From Prosapia bicincta (lineage: Eukaryota > Arthropoda > Insecta > Hemiptera > Cercopidae): a stretch of 64,000 nucleotides of DNA. The translations under genes were made by a program, and so were the position numbers. The stretch covers positions 29,707,719-29,771,718 of the forward strand of contig JBAIZL010000008.1 of NCBI GenBank assembly GCA_036971475.1, in the 5' to 3' direction. Below, one piece after another: positions 44,966-57,070 of this stretch (position 1 is the stretch's first letter; the number at the start of each line of letters is the position of its first letter). The notes below the pieces were generated by a model that was given only the letters and a program-made list of their open reading frames with translations, was not told the origin of the DNA and searched no databases.

Positions 44966-45319
44966 CTGTATCAGGTAGTTTCGTGATAGACATCTTCATA
45001 AGTGTTATATTTGGTACAGAAAACGTAAGATGGATGTTACTATAGTATTACTAATTATAATATTTAATAATTAAAATATAATAATCTAAATATATAATAT
45101 ATTGTAGAAGATAAGAGTATTATATTATATGTAAATATAACATTCCTTTGAATTGTAGATTACATTACGCTTTGACGTTTTATATATTATATATGATGAT
45201 TAGTGTGTGTGTGTGTCATATATATATATATGTAGAATATCAAATATGTTTTCCTGTTAGAATTATTTTTATGATTAATTAATATACACTAATTACAGGA
45301 ATAATTTATTGAATAATAC

Positions 45320-45364
45320 ACTCAAAGCTTTTCGTTGGTTGACATTACCAACATCCTCAGGAAT
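45320..45364 (-). ncRNA. hammerhead ribozyme motif (intact core), left arm at 45.3 kb
   Basis: On the minus strand: stem I ATTC with GAGT, core box CTGAGGA (complement of 45354-45360), an extra T, stem II GTTGG with CCAAC, box GAAA (complement of 45330-45333), the self-complementary stem III AAGCTT, and T as cleavage-site base. All core positions match the CUGANGA and GAAA consensus apart from the extra U. Confidence 0.7.
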
Positions 45365-45458
45365 TACAATACTAAGAATGACAAAAAAAACTGTCTAACT
45401 TAATATTTGTGTAACTTCATATTTGTTAGACAGTTCTTTTGTCATTCTTAGTATTGTA

Positions 45459-45503
45459 ATTCCTGAGGATGTTGGTAATGTCAACCAACGAAAAGCTTTG
45501 AGT
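45459..45503 (+). ncRNA. hammerhead ribozyme motif (intact core), right arm at 45.3 kb
   Basis: CTGAGGA (45463-45469), extra T45470, stem II GTTGG (45471-45475) with CCAAC (45485-45489), GAAA (45490-45493), stem III AAGCTT (45493-45498), predicted cleavage after T45499, and stem I ATTC (45459-45462) with GAGT (45500-45503). Confidence 0.7.
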
Positions 45504-45561
45504 GTATTATTCAATAAATTATTCCTGTAATTAGTGTATATTATTTAATCATAAATATATA

Positions 45562-45563
<2 letters not shown>

Positions 45564-45630
<67 letters not shown>
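45564..45630. repeat. (TG)n microsatellite
   Basis: About 67 bp of (TG)n directly outside the right arm of the 45.3-kb palindrome. Confidence 0.97.
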
Positions 45631-45631
<1 letters not shown>

Positions 45632-46080
45632 GTTATAATATATATAATTTGCATTTAATAAATTAAAATGAAGTTTACTTATTATAATTTTTGTATGTAT
45701 TTATCTATAATTTTATATTGATAGACATTTTGTATACTTTTCTTAAGGTATATACCTTCAACTTCATAATTTTACTTTTTTCATATGTAACTAAACTATT
45801 TGTTATTTAATAAAATCAATGAGTTTGTTTCTCATACAATTCCTCAAACTTCATTCATATCACTATCACTTCCTAAAATAGCCATTGATTACCATGTAAT
45901 ATGTCCTTATATCGTAAAACCTGTTGAGGCTGTTTTAATTCGTTTCATGTTTTTAACCTTAAAATTACAAAAGTTTTATATATATATATATATTTTTTTT
46001 TAACCTTTGACACCTCAGGTCTGTCTTCCTAACTAAGGTGTATTTTTAATGTTTGTGTTTTCTAGACTGATATCTAAATA
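45631..46080. other. AT-rich end of the intron
   Basis: Nothing recognised before the acceptor region of exon 2. Confidence 0.5.
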
Positions 46081-46101
46081 TTTGTCTTATGTTGTTTACA
46101 G

Positions 46102-46581
46102 AGTACCAGGAGGACAAACCGGCGACAGAACCCCGAGGTGCATCCAGTGACTAATGGTACAAACACAAAGAAGTTACGATTCCAACTTGCCAAAGAGAGA
46201 AAAGCATCTACTACACTTGGAATAATAATGAGCGCTTTTACCATTTGTTGGTTACCATTCTTCGTGTTGGCACTAGTCAGGCCGTTCTTGCATAGTCAAG
46301 ACGCAATCCCAAGCTCTTTATCTAGTCTGTTCTTGTGGCTGGGATACGCCAACTCTCTACTCAATCCCATCATATACGCCACACTCAACCGCGACTTCCG
46401 CAGGCCATTTCAACAGATACTCTTCTTCAGATGTGGCTCCTTGAACCATATGATGCGAGAAGAATTCTACCAGTCGCAATACGGTGACCCGGAACCACAA
46501 CACCAGTACTGTCCCGTCGGAGGAAGCCCTGATTGCCAAGCGAGTGGGGAACTCACAGTTGGAAATGAGTCCTTCCTATGA
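46102..46581 (+). CDS. 5-HT1: 5-HT1-type serotonin receptor, exon 2 (third intracellular loop end to C-terminus)
   Basis: The exon encodes residues 291-449 and the stop, joined in phase 0 to exon 1. Seen: a basic loop end KKLRFQLAKERKASTTLG, TM6 with CWLPFF (C339, W340, P342, F343, F344), TM7 with W369, G371/Y372 and NPIIY (378-382), then RDFRRPF helix 8 and C401, a likely palmitoylation site. The tail ends in ESFL, which by recollection resembles the insect receptors. The KERKASTTLGIIMSAFTICW block is the G-protein-contacting loop end and TM6 typical of 5-HT1 receptors. The true exon start is set by the acceptor at 46100-46101, in frame with the first conserved block. The 449-residue total is normal for the family. 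Confidence 0.93.
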   Translation, partial: STRRTNRRQNPEVHPVTNGTNTKKLRFQLAKERKASTTLGIIMSAFTICWLPFFVLALVRPFLHSQDAIPSSLSSLFLWLGYANSLLNPIIYATLNRDFRRPFQQILFFRCGSLNHMMREEFYQSQYGDPEPQHQYCPVGGSPDCQASGELTVGNESFL

Positions 46582-47019
46582 TTGCAATCATAAAGTGTAT
46601 AATAATTACGGCCTGTTCAGTTGATTCACTACGACCATTCCCCATAGTTCATTAGCATAGGGCTTTATTAGGACTTTTGTAACTGCTCTATGAAGCGATC
46701 ATGCGCACATACAAGCGTACGATGTAAAGAATAACAGACAAATCTCATCGAAACGGTTTATATAGTACTATACTCTTGTACCTCAGTAGGTCCTATATTA
46801 ATAACTCATTTTGAGTTTGACACCAAGTAAGTCGGGAAATTTGGAAATCTTGATATTTGAAAAAGAAACACTGGACTGCAGGGAGGCCGCGAAAGACTCG
46901 ATGCCAAACTGTATCTCCTCCCGATCAACGAATATCACTTTAATTTAAAACATTTTATTATTAATTTTGTTAAAGATTAGCTAGTGAGAAACGATAGCTA
47001 GTAATTCACAACGGTAAAT
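46582..47019 (+). other. probable 3' untranslated region of the 5-HT1 gene
   Basis: Non-coding sequence follows the stop codon. The first AATAAA lies at 47020-47025, and another is near 47148 inside a PLE remnant. Length and end are inferred. Confidence 0.4.
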
Positions 47020-47025
47020 AATAAA
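47020..47025 (+). terminator. candidate polyadenylation signal AATAAA
   Basis: First canonical hexamer after the 5-HT1 stop codon, about 440 bp downstream. AATAAA is frequent in AT-rich DNA, so this is only a candidate. Confidence 0.3.
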
Positions 47026-47222
47026 TGGTTTCACTTAAAATCTCACTACACATTATACACTAATACATACATACTAGTTTCGGCGAAAATGACAAGCTCA
47101 CAGTGATCTATTACTTACTTTTAGTGTTTGCCAATCACTGATGAATACAATAAAGGTCGCCGAAATTAGTTGCAAATGTTAATAAAATGTTATGTGGTGT
47201 GATTTTGAGAGAAACCGTTTAA
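47023..47222. mobile_element. diverged palindromic Penelope-type remnant with two decayed hammerhead motifs
   Basis: TGGTTTCACTTAAAATCTCA at the left matches the complement of the right end near 47195-47222, and the similarity runs inward through ACTAGTTTCGGCGA. The right arm has CTGATGA (47138-47144) and GAAA (47162-47165), but stem II pairs poorly. The left arm (minus) has GAAA followed by self-complementary ACTAGT, but its first core box is CTGTGAG. Both motifs look inactive. Confidence 0.6.
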
Positions 47223-47456
47223 TGCTTACCATTATAAACATATTTCTATTAAATTGATTAGCAGTCTGGAAAGGTCCATTAAATAATTTGTAAAAATAAT
47301 ATTGAAGTAAGCGGTAAGAAGAGTTATCGAAGCAAAAAAAGGCCACGCATTTTATTGGAAGTAACGATGTTGGAACTGATTATGACATCATTGTCAACAA
47401 ACAAAACTAAAGACAGGTTAATTTTAACAATGAATGTGTTAGTATAAAGAAACATG

Positions 47457-47458
<2 letters not shown>

Positions 47459-47532
<74 letters not shown>

Positions 47533-47626
47533 ACTTGTAAATAATTTTTTCCAAATTATTTACAAGTATAATAATAAGTTCATAAAGTCAGTGCAACGGA
47601 AAAATAATGGACAACATGAAATATCA

Positions 47627-47667
<41 letters not shown>
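47459..47667. repeat. two (TA)n tracts with a short hairpin between them
   Basis: (TA)n at 47459-47528 and 47630-47667. Between them ACTTGTAAATAATTT and AAATTATTTACAAGT (about 47533-47566) form a 15-bp hairpin. Confidence 0.9.
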
Positions 47668-47670
<3 letters not shown>

Positions 47671-47983
47671 TGAAGTAATTTCCTACTTAGGTCCAAAAAA
47701 CTTTACGAGTAATTCAGTTACTTCTTAATAAATAATTACAACTAATATAATCAAGTATATACATGTGACAGATTCAAAATATTAAGTAGCAAAATATAAA
47801 GCAAAATAATTGATTATTATTGTTTAATTTAATTTAATTAATGAATTAATATTTGAAAAAGCAATTAACATCAAGTGTAATCCACTACAAGTTTTAAAAA
47901 AAATGTATTTGAACTTCAGTAGATGAATAAAAAGTATTTTAGTAACGATTGAATTATATATATAAATAAAGTTTTATATATAT

Positions 47984-48092
<109 letters not shown>

Positions 48093-50036
48093 GCAATGTT
48101 GACGATGAAAGTACGATAAACGTCCATTTAATAGCGAAACTCTTTGCGAAAATTTTATTTTATCCTTTTATCTCTCACTAACATTTTTTACATTCTCATT
48201 AATAAAATTCCATAAAATTGGTAAATACAGCTAATCAGAACATTTATTAAAAATATTGCCAGTAATATTCATGTATGTCATTGCTCCCACATGGTAAGGA
48301 GTATAATTTTAAAGCTCCGTTAGTAAAGCCCGTCACTGTATCATTGTGTCGTCGCAATGGAAATGCTGACTTCAGCCTATTTTGACGGTTGTAAGGGTGA
48401 GTTTATTTTTCTAAAACTCCAAACATGCGTTTTTACATGACAGTTCGCTAGTTCAAGGCAATCTACTCATTTTCCCAGTAGATCAAGTGAATTCAAACAG
48501 AAGAACTGTTTACATTACTTGCTAAACATCATGTAACACGGTGCTGGAACAAACGCTTTTCCGCTAGCGTCTGTTGAGGAATCCTATCTCACAATTACTC
48601 AATATTTATGAAAGCTTATCGTGAGTTATAGAGTAAAAAAGGTAGTGATGAATCAAATGAACAGGTCAAACAATGTTATGGAAAACATAAAAAACCTGAA
48701 ATTGAAGAGATGGCTGTAGCCTTAGGCTAATTTTTCAGAATGCATGACAGGTATAAGTAAGTCCACTTATTTTTGAACGTTTTCCTTGTACAAATGCTCC
48801 CTAAATGTATTAATGTAGCCTTCTTCCGAGAATGTAGCAAAGGAGTCTATTTTACAACTTTTTAAATAAATGTGAAAGACTGTTGTGTGATTCAATCTAT
48901 CAAAGATGTTCGTGTATTTATTTAACTGTGTGACTGTGTATATAGAATGCCTATTTTTGTTATACATGTAGTAGAATTAAGTCTGGAATATAGACGGGAA
49001 TCTGTATAAAATTATACGTGGCTTAGATGTTAGATGTTGATAGATTCTACTTTAACTTATATATTACTCTTCTAGTGGACCATGATGACGCGATTTCTAA
49101 AAAAAATTATAATCATTTAAATCTGTAAAATACAGCAAAGTTGTAAAAAATATTTTATGTTATACTACTATTAGACTAATAGGTATTTTAATATTTGTAT
49201 AAAAGAGTTAATTTTCGTCGAAAACCTAAATTGTTGTAAATCTGTTTAAATATCAATAAAAATTATTGGTACTGAAATAACAGTAATGTAGATGAATAAC
49301 AAATCAGGATTTCTTTCAACAACCTAGTTGCATTTAAAAATGGAAACTAAGCTAAACTAGTATATTTTAATCCGGTTAGGAATTATTTTCTTCACAGCAC
49401 CATTTTCCATCCTTTCCCCATTGTAATACATTATTCCAATGGTATGGGCTGATGGTTTCATTACATTTTACAAATATAAATAAATAAAAATATTTAACTG
49501 GAGGAACAGAGTAACAATTACAACAATTATGATGAATCTACAAAAATAACAGTAAGAATTGGGCGAAATATTCGTACTTCAAAACTGACAGCGTCCTAGA
49601 GACCTGCAAAGAGTGAGCGACGGATGCAATGAACTGGTCGGAAATACACCAGGTATGATCTACATTCCGTTCGAACGTTCGTTTATATTTTAAAAGGTTA
49701 ATTTGAATGGTATTTTTTATTTTAATCAGCCCCTGGTAAGCATAATCCCTTTGTTTTTTGAACACTGACTCACTTTCACGCGGCTACTCTTGTGTTGATG
49801 AGTTCACATCAATGGTGTAATACTAACACTTCAATAAGCATTTATTTATATACTTTTGTATTGCTTTAACGTTTTTCACTGCCAGTACAAATTGCTATTG
49901 TATTTTTAGTCTCTGGAAAGGAACGTTTACTAACAATCTAGTGGAAAGAAATTAGTGATGTAAATGTCAAATGTTCATCAAGCAAGTGAAATGAGCAACC
50001 GAAATTGTCAACGCGCCTGGGATGTTGCTTTGCATT
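48093..50036. other. AT-rich non-coding stretch
   Basis: No gene or element recognised. Confidence 0.45.
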
Positions 50037-50254
50037 AAATTTGAGCCTGCTTTTTACCTTTCGCCATCTTTCTTCAGTGTCTTTAGTTATTGCTGACTGA
50101 AGGTCTATAATTGCATTTATAAAAAATATAGAAAGATTAAATTTGATCCTGCTTTTTACCTTTCGCCATCTTTCTAAACCTTTCAGTGTCTTGGTTATGG
50201 CTGATTGAAGGTATATAGGCCCTAATTGTATTTTAAAAAAATTAGAAATATTAA
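50037..50254. repeat. two-unit tandem duplication (~102 and ~116 bp)
   Basis: AAATTTGAGCCTGC at 50037 and AAATTTGATCCTGC at 50139 begin two similar units containing TTTTTACCTTTCGCCATCTT and a CTGA(C/T)TGAAGGT segment. The next unit start appears at 50255 but diverges immediately. Confidence 0.8.
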
Positions 50255-52435
50255 ATTTGAAAATAGACACACTTTTTCAAACAAAACTTCCCTAACATTT
50301 ACAGGTATAAATTTCTAAACAAGTCTATGAATATTTTAATAGGAAAGCTGTTGAATAAATTTAACATCACTTATGTTTTTAGAAATTATCATATTCTGAG
50401 ATAAGAATTATTTTCCCTTTCATGACCCAACGGAACCTTAAAAATCTGAAATGTCGGATAATCTAAATATGATTTTGAACATTTATTTTGAAATATTGTA
50501 TGAAGAAAACTAAAAGGACATCAACTATGAATCAAAAGCAAAATAACATGGTTATTACAAACATGTTCCTAGTTATAGATTTTTAAAAAAAAACACTGTT
50601 TGGTTCTTGGTTTAAGTTTTAAATCCAGTGACTTTTAGAAAATCTACTGGCCTGTGTGATGTAACGATGAGACAACGTCACCATTTACTTCATATGTAAT
50701 AACCTTATACTTGTTTAGGACAGGTCACATCTTCCTTGACAACTCTTGTTAAATGCAATCGGAAACAAACAAATGGCGTGCGCGCCACTTAAAAGTCACC
50801 TGTACTGAATTCATTAGTAACGAGAAACTCACTTCAGGTTTTTGCAAAAATTATTTAATAAGCATATATAAGGTAAAACTTGTTCGTAGCTTAAACGACA
50901 CATTTTTCGAAAAACGTCCAGGATTCTTTTTCTTAATTTTATAAAAAATCAAATGGGTCATATAAGTTTTCATAAAAACCCTTGTTTATTTCGAAAGTTT
51001 GGAGAGATAATATTTGTTGAGAAGGTTATAAAAGTAGGAAATCTTGATATTTTAAAATTGTATCGTTCTGTTTGTTTATAAAATAACCTTAAATCCCCGA
51101 CTCCAAATTTAAATCCGAGTAGTTTTATTGGGAAATAAACTAAAGTAAACTGTTTTAGGATGCTCAATATGACAAAATAATGTTTAAAATATTTGTAAAA
51201 ATAACTTTTAAATGTAATACATTTTGTTTAACACATTCTAACATATTATTAACATTCTATAAATATCTTAAAGAACAATTAGGGTAAACAATAATGGTGG
51301 TAATGAAAATTTAATAGTTTAAAACTGTTTGTATTATGACACCATTAACAGTGAATAGTTGAACTGGCCCCATTTAACTGGCCAGTTAACTGAGTGACTT
51401 GGCGTGTTAAGTCCTTTTATTGAACGGGCCGTTCCCGTTTCTTGACTGAGTACTCAAATAGGTCGGCCTTTGTATAAACTGGGCGCATGCGCTGAAGGGC
51501 GTCGTACTATCACAGAGCCGTCACTTATTTCCAATCTAATGCTACCAAAACTTTTCTAGCCAGCTTATGCAACAGCCTACAATTGCGATCTTTTTTTGTC
51601 ATTATTTCTAAAGCTGTAAAAATACTGTTTAATCCAAGTAAAACCAAAACTGCAATTCCAAGAAATATGTGAACTTTAAAGTACTGATGAACTGAATTTT
51701 CAATAAATCCAAAAACGTTAATTTTAAAAAAAAGTTTAAAAAATTATTTCTCCACTTACGGCGCTCGTCCGATAATGATGACTACAATATTGACATAATT
51801 TGAGACTTTTTCAATTTCCGATGCTGCGAAATTGTTATAGCATTGGTGTTTTCTCACATTTTTCATGCGATGGAAGCTCCTAAGTTCGTCTGTAAATAAG
51901 CAAACCTGTAACAGGCGAAGAGGGGTGTAATTCTTTTGAAGTAAGCACTAAAGAACAGCGTTAAGCTTGTAAAGGCCTACTTTTGCGCAACATTGTGTAA
52001 AAGTACTTGGCCTCATTCAATCTTGTATAATTCTATATAAACGAATTTCGACAAAGTCTTGACAGTTAAGGTTTCAGTATCACTAAAACAATTAAGTTTT
52101 GTTCTAGAACAATGAGTACGCTAAGTCATCTCAGCTGTGATTGAACAGATGACTTGGTGTTCCTGACAATGCCATCTCAATATTATACCAACCAGAGGAT
52201 AAAACCTGAATACTAATTATTTAAGTACAAAAATGAGTAAAGGTTATTGCTACGAAAGAAACAATTAATTGTCAGACGATTATTAAAGTTGCAGGATATC
52301 GGTTTATTTGGAGCTAAATCTTATTCTAAACAAACATTTTTTAAAGTCAATTTCTGCTGAGGACAACAAAGAAAAATTTTATTTTAGTATTTTTTTATTA
52401 AATAAATACAATTTTTATAAATCAAATAGCATAAC
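50255..52435. other. non-coding stretch
   Basis: Mostly AT-rich. A GC-richer patch at about 51365-51530 with ACTGGCC and GGCCAGT repeats may be a short mobile-element fragment, but no ends were defined. Confidence 0.4.
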
Positions 52436-52505
52436 ATATGCGCTCAAACAGCTGTTCCACCATATAACCTGTAACATAAAATCGGTTGTTCTATGAAATC
52501 ATTTT
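52436..52505 (+). repeat. dispersed repeat family, partial copy C
   Basis: CAGCTGTTC at 52449 and its variant at 52483, 34 bp apart, followed by ATGAAATCAT, match the centre of copies A (6.4 kb) and B (20.5 kb). Confidence 0.65.
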
Positions 52506-54825
52506 ATCCCCTATTTTAAACCAAATTGGCTGAAATAACTATATTGCATACCTTGCCTTTTTTGTGAAACATTTTATCCCATATGAAATTAAAATTAATT
52601 TTTTTAATCGAATTATTTAAAATATTTTTTTCAATAAATTAATATTTAAAAAAAACTGTATTAAAATCAAGTGTCATCCCCTAGAAGTTAAAAGAAAAAG
52701 GTATTTAAACTTGACTAGATGAATAAAAAGTATTTTATTAATGATTGAAAATTTGAACAAGATATATAGAGAGAGTGTGTGAATTAATAGAAGGAATTGA
52801 AAAATAAGTTCTTTTTGCTAATAAGCTATTAAATATCTAGACGTACTGAAAATTGTTTTTATTTCATACCAACACCGTTAACGTAGCGATATGGGAATAC
52901 ATTTTTAGAACTCTATCTTATATGAAGCACTTTCTCAAATCTCACCTACAATCTGTTACTTTATCTCTTTCCATGATCCCTCTACTCACTGTTGTGAGAA
53001 TCTACCGTACTGGCGTTTCTGTGCTGGTAACATTCCCCGTTAAATATATAATCTTTGTGTAAGATATACATTGTGGTCGTTTAGTGCTGTTTAGTATTTG
53101 TTTGCACTACATTTAATTACTAACCTTACTATTATAGCCTAACCTAACCGGGTGTAATGAGACGTATTGGTGTATCAGATATGAGGGCAAAGATGTATTT
53201 TTCGTAATTAATAACAATGTAATTATAATGAGTGGCTATTTTCCTACCGTTTGTCATTATTAAATATCTCCTCATTCAACTAATAATTAGTATATTCAAC
53301 TATAAAAAATATTAAACAAAAATATTTATTTATATGCAAAACAGTTTGTATTTAACGTTTGTTGAACATTTCTTCCATAAGGTTTAAGATCAATAATAAT
53401 AATAAATATTTACCATTTATGGTTCTTATAGCCACTTATACCAGTTATTTAAAGTTATTTTTTAAATGTTTGTACTTTCTGTTTCGTTATTACAGTGGCT
53501 TATTTCTTAAAAAATTAGTATTTTCAACACTGTTTTATGGCCTTTAAGTATTAACTTTAAGTGTAGGCCTAGGATTGACTTTTTGAACAATACTTTTTGT
53601 AACTGTAACTGGGGAAGAATTTCTAAGGTAACGAGACCTAACAATGGAAACACTGTAACAATGTAGAAAGAATGTTTCTTCTGTAAAAAAATTGTGAAGT
53701 ATTCTCTATCTTATTTGACGCTTTATTTTCCAATTTAGTTTCTCCTTTTTTAAGACATCCGCCTTATAGTAAAAGTGAATTTCTATTGCCGACAAAATAT
53801 TAAGAAAAATATTTCAAATTTCTTATGTTATAACTCTTCTCCATTAATCTCGTTCCTAATTCATTTGCACACTCCTTTCTTAAACTAATTAACAATAAAA
53901 TTGACAATATTTATTTAAATTTTAATAATATAAATACGAACGTTAAATTCGTATACCATATACTTTCTATACGTTTCTTTACTCACAGTAAAACCTTTAG
54001 GGTTACAAAACCGCCTTGTTTTCTGTCTATAAATACTTACCTTGTATACCAAGTATATTTCTAAGTATAACAAGTATTTCTAAGTACATTTTATGTTATG
54101 AATGTAAAACTAAAGTAATAGGAATCTAGAATGTTACAAGTTCCCTTATTCATAAAATCATTTAATCTTTGTGTACACTCTTTAATACCTCATTAAGCAT
54201 ATAAAGGTTTTGTGTAATATAGTTTTACTCCCTTTAATCAGTATTTGGATAATTTAGGTAACGTTTAAAATAAATAAAATTGATCATCGTTGAGAAAAAG
54301 TAAATTTTAAAAGAAATAGATCGTCAAGTTAAATAACAAATAAATAAATCTCAGTTGAAATCTGTAATTGGCATTTATTTCGGTTTCTAACTCTTGTTTA
54401 AAATTTCTTGTGGAATAAAAATACAGAAAAACAAAATGTAACGGAACAAAATGTAAAAAACTATACTAAACTTACACTTACCGTATTACTTATCAAATAA
54501 CACATAGTTTTTATGAATTTCCGGTTATCTCCGACTTTTTAATGTTCTCCTCTTTGAAAATGAAAGCATCTAACAAAATATCTAAGCTTATCTCACTTTT
54601 CTGCAAAATTATAGTGCTTTTTGTGACCGCAATAAATTGAAAATAATATTTTGTTGATTTAGGCCATTTGTAGGCAATTAAAATTTAAAAATATCTAGTT
54701 TTAAATATTTCTTTACATTTCTGAATAATTTTCACTGGATAAACATCAATTTATTATATTACATTGCAAACAACAGCTCAATTATATACATATAAGACAA
54801 AACAACCAAATAATTTACAAAATCT
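52506..54825. other. AT-rich non-coding stretch
   Basis: No gene, repeat array or RNA recognised. Confidence 0.45.
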
Positions 54826-55300
54826 CTTAATTACATCGAAAATAAAACCAAAATGTTACAACTGGTATTGTCCCAAAAGTAAAACAAAGTGTCACAACTG
54901 ACATTACATCAAAAATACCAAGTGTCTCAACTGACATTACATCAAAAATACCAAGTGTCTCAACTGACATTACATCAAAAATAAAACCAAATGTTACAAC
55001 TGACATTACATCAAAAATACCAAGTGTCTCAGCTGATATTGCATCAAAAATAAAACCAAGTGTCACAACTGACACTAAATTAAAACTAAAGCAAATGTTA
55101 CAAATGGAATTTCATCAAAAGTAAAACAAAGTGTGTCACAACTTACATTACATCAAAAATACCAAGTGTCTCAACTGACATTACATCAAAAATACCAAGT
55201 GTCTCAACTGACACTACATCAAAAATAAAATCAAATGTTACAACTGGCATTGCATCAAAAGTAAAACAAAGTGTCACAGCTGACATTACATAAAAAATAA
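54826..55300. repeat. ~33-38-bp tandem array, about 13 units
   Basis: The unit is built of ACAACTGACATTACATCAAA and AATACCAAGTGTCTC (33 bp) or AATAAAACCAAATGTT variants (~36-38 bp). A minus-strand open frame of 82 residues is a by-product of near multiples of three. Confidence 0.88.
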
Positions 55301-56715
55301 TACCAAAAACTCAACGTAACTTCGTGAAGCGAAAGCTAGTAGGCTTATATTATATCTTACACGACACAGTTCACCAATACAGTCTAGGAGGTAGTTATGA
55401 ATACCTAATAATCAATAATAATCAACAATAATTAATCGAATAATAGCATCAACAATAGAAATAGTGATTGGAAAATATTTAATATCTTTCCTTTAATCAA
55501 TGTAACTTTGTCTCTCTTTTTACACAAATCATTTCTCCTTACCTTTTTTTCTGTAATTGGTTTCATATAAAACATCTTTTAAAACTAGTTAAAGGTTGTT
55601 TCAAGTTTTAAATATTTGTAACTGTTATAAAGAACCAAATATATCATGAAATACAATCTAAAAAATATAAAATAATTTTGCTATAATAATATTATCTTAT
55701 TCCAATTTTTGGTGGTTTGAAGTATAATCTTTTAAACATTTTTTAAATACGTGATGTATCGAGGGAAACCAGCCACGAACCGCCCATATGAGAAACTCTC
55801 TATACTTCAAAGATCAATGATCGGAAAATGATAAAGATTAATGGATTTTATTAAAACGTACAGTTATAAAAATAAATACGGGTAAGGTAACACCCACTTG
55901 GACGCAAAGTCTGAGCGTGGGGTTGAATCCACCATCACTTACGATATGATTGATGGTACGAAAATGTCAGAATTAAAATAGATTAAGTATTTTTTGTCAA
56001 ACTTAAAATAATTCTACCACAATAAAACACCAGTAATTTAATCATAATTTTATCAATTATTTGCGAAACTAAATACATTTATTTTCAAATGTTTTATGTT
56101 AAATTCAGAAACCTTTGACTTCTTTATATTTAGTACCTAACATAAAGTTATTGAAGCCCAAAATCCATTATAATTATAAAATTTTATATTAAAAAGTAAT
56201 AAATAATTTAAATTTATTAAAATGCATTTACTGCCCAATAAAACATTACACTAATAATAATTCAAAGAACTACTTAAAAGTATGTTAATTTTATAATATT
56301 AATCTTGTAGTAAAATGATAATTTTTGAGGAATATATAATAATTGATCTTAGCGATCAATCTATCAATTTGTAGCAATAATAAGTTACGTATTTAAACAT
56401 AACCAGGAATTTCAAATAGTTAACAAGGCTAGTTAACTCTCAGGCTATGTTCGTATTCCGGTAAATAAAGTCATTTATATTCTAAGGTTTTTATATATTT
56501 GTTGATACGTGTGTATATATTAACTTTTATAAATGATTGTTAATATTGTTTTTTTACCTATTTTAATAAATTGGAAGTTTTTTGTGAACATTTAAAGGTT
56601 TTTATGCTTGTCGGTATGTAATACGTTTATGTATGTTAACTTTTATAAATAATTGTTTTTTTCAACTATTTAAATAAAACACAATATCAAGAGCACAGTG
56701 GTACAATATATTACA
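55301..56715. other. AT-rich non-coding stretch
   Basis: Nothing recognised. A weak tRNA B-box-like GGTTGAATCC near 55923 lacks a convincing cloverleaf. Confidence 0.45.
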
Positions 56716-56790
56716 ATGAAAGTATTGGAAAAAACCCCAATATCACAAAAATAATCAAAAATAACAAATAAAACAAGTTACTTAAGATTA

Positions 56791-56837
56791 AACCCTTATG
56801 TACATTTCGATGACCATGTCATCATCATCAGAGGGTC
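56791..56837 (-). ncRNA. hammerhead ribozyme motif, best-preserved copy in the window
   Basis: On the minus strand: stem I ACCCT (complement of 56832-56836) with AGGGT (complement of 56792-56796), 5 Watson-Crick pairs plus a possible G-U; box 1 CTGATGA (complement of 56825-56831); extra T; stem II GATGAC-ATG-GTCATC, 6 perfect pairs with a 3-nt loop; GAAA (complement of 56805-56808); palindromic stem III ATGTACAT; A as cleavage-site base. Every core position fits except for the extra U after box 1. Confidence 0.75.
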
Positions 56838-56948
56838 GTTATTACAAACTTACAATCTAGCAAACAAGAAGTTACAAACTAGAGTGATGACTAGTTTGAT
56901 CATTCTAGTTTGTAACTTCTTGTTTGTTAAATTGTAATTTTGTAATAA

Positions 56949-56996
56949 GACCCTCTAATGATGATGACATGGTCATCGAAATGTACATAAGGGTTT
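56949..56996 (+). pseudogene. hammerhead motif with a core mutation (right arm at 56.9 kb)
   Basis: Same stems I, II and III as its partner at 56791-56837, but box 1 reads CTAATGA (56955-56961). The invariant core G (G5) is replaced by A, which should abolish cleavage. Confidence 0.65.
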
Positions 56997-57070
56997 ATTC
57001 TTGAGTAACTTGTTTTATATGTTATTTTTTATTATTTTTGTGGTATTTGGTTCCTTCCAATATTTGCATT

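Larger units (their letters stand above)
45269..45553. mobile_element. palindromic Penelope-type terminal remnant with two hammerhead motifs
   Basis: The arms are near-perfect inverted complements, from TACACTAATTACAGG near 45285 to its partner ending near 45550. They surround a short centre and have no coding sequence. Each arm has an outward-reading HHR motif. The outer flanks are (TA)n and (TG)n. Assignment to PLE rests on the same AAAGCTTTTCGTTGG and CAGGAAT layout as the PLE at 4.1-5.4 kb, whose arms hold the equivalent motif. Confidence 0.75.
56716..57070. mobile_element. palindromic Penelope-type remnant with one intact hammerhead motif
   Basis: The arms match from ATGAAAGTATTGGAA at 56716 to its partner near 57070 and through AAACAAGTTACTTAAGATTA. 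No coding sequence. Each arm holds an HHR-like motif reading outward. Its stem sequences differ entirely from the other loci, so it is a different subfamily. Confidence 0.75.

Noticed and set aside
51360..51420. ACTGGCC/GGCCAGT inverted motif as a transposon end
   Set aside because: Too short, and no matching second end or target duplication was found.
55870..55960. tRNA-like B box GGTTGAATCC
   Set aside because: No acceptable acceptor stem, D arm or anticodon arm could be paired around it. It may be a SINE trace, but nothing else supports this.
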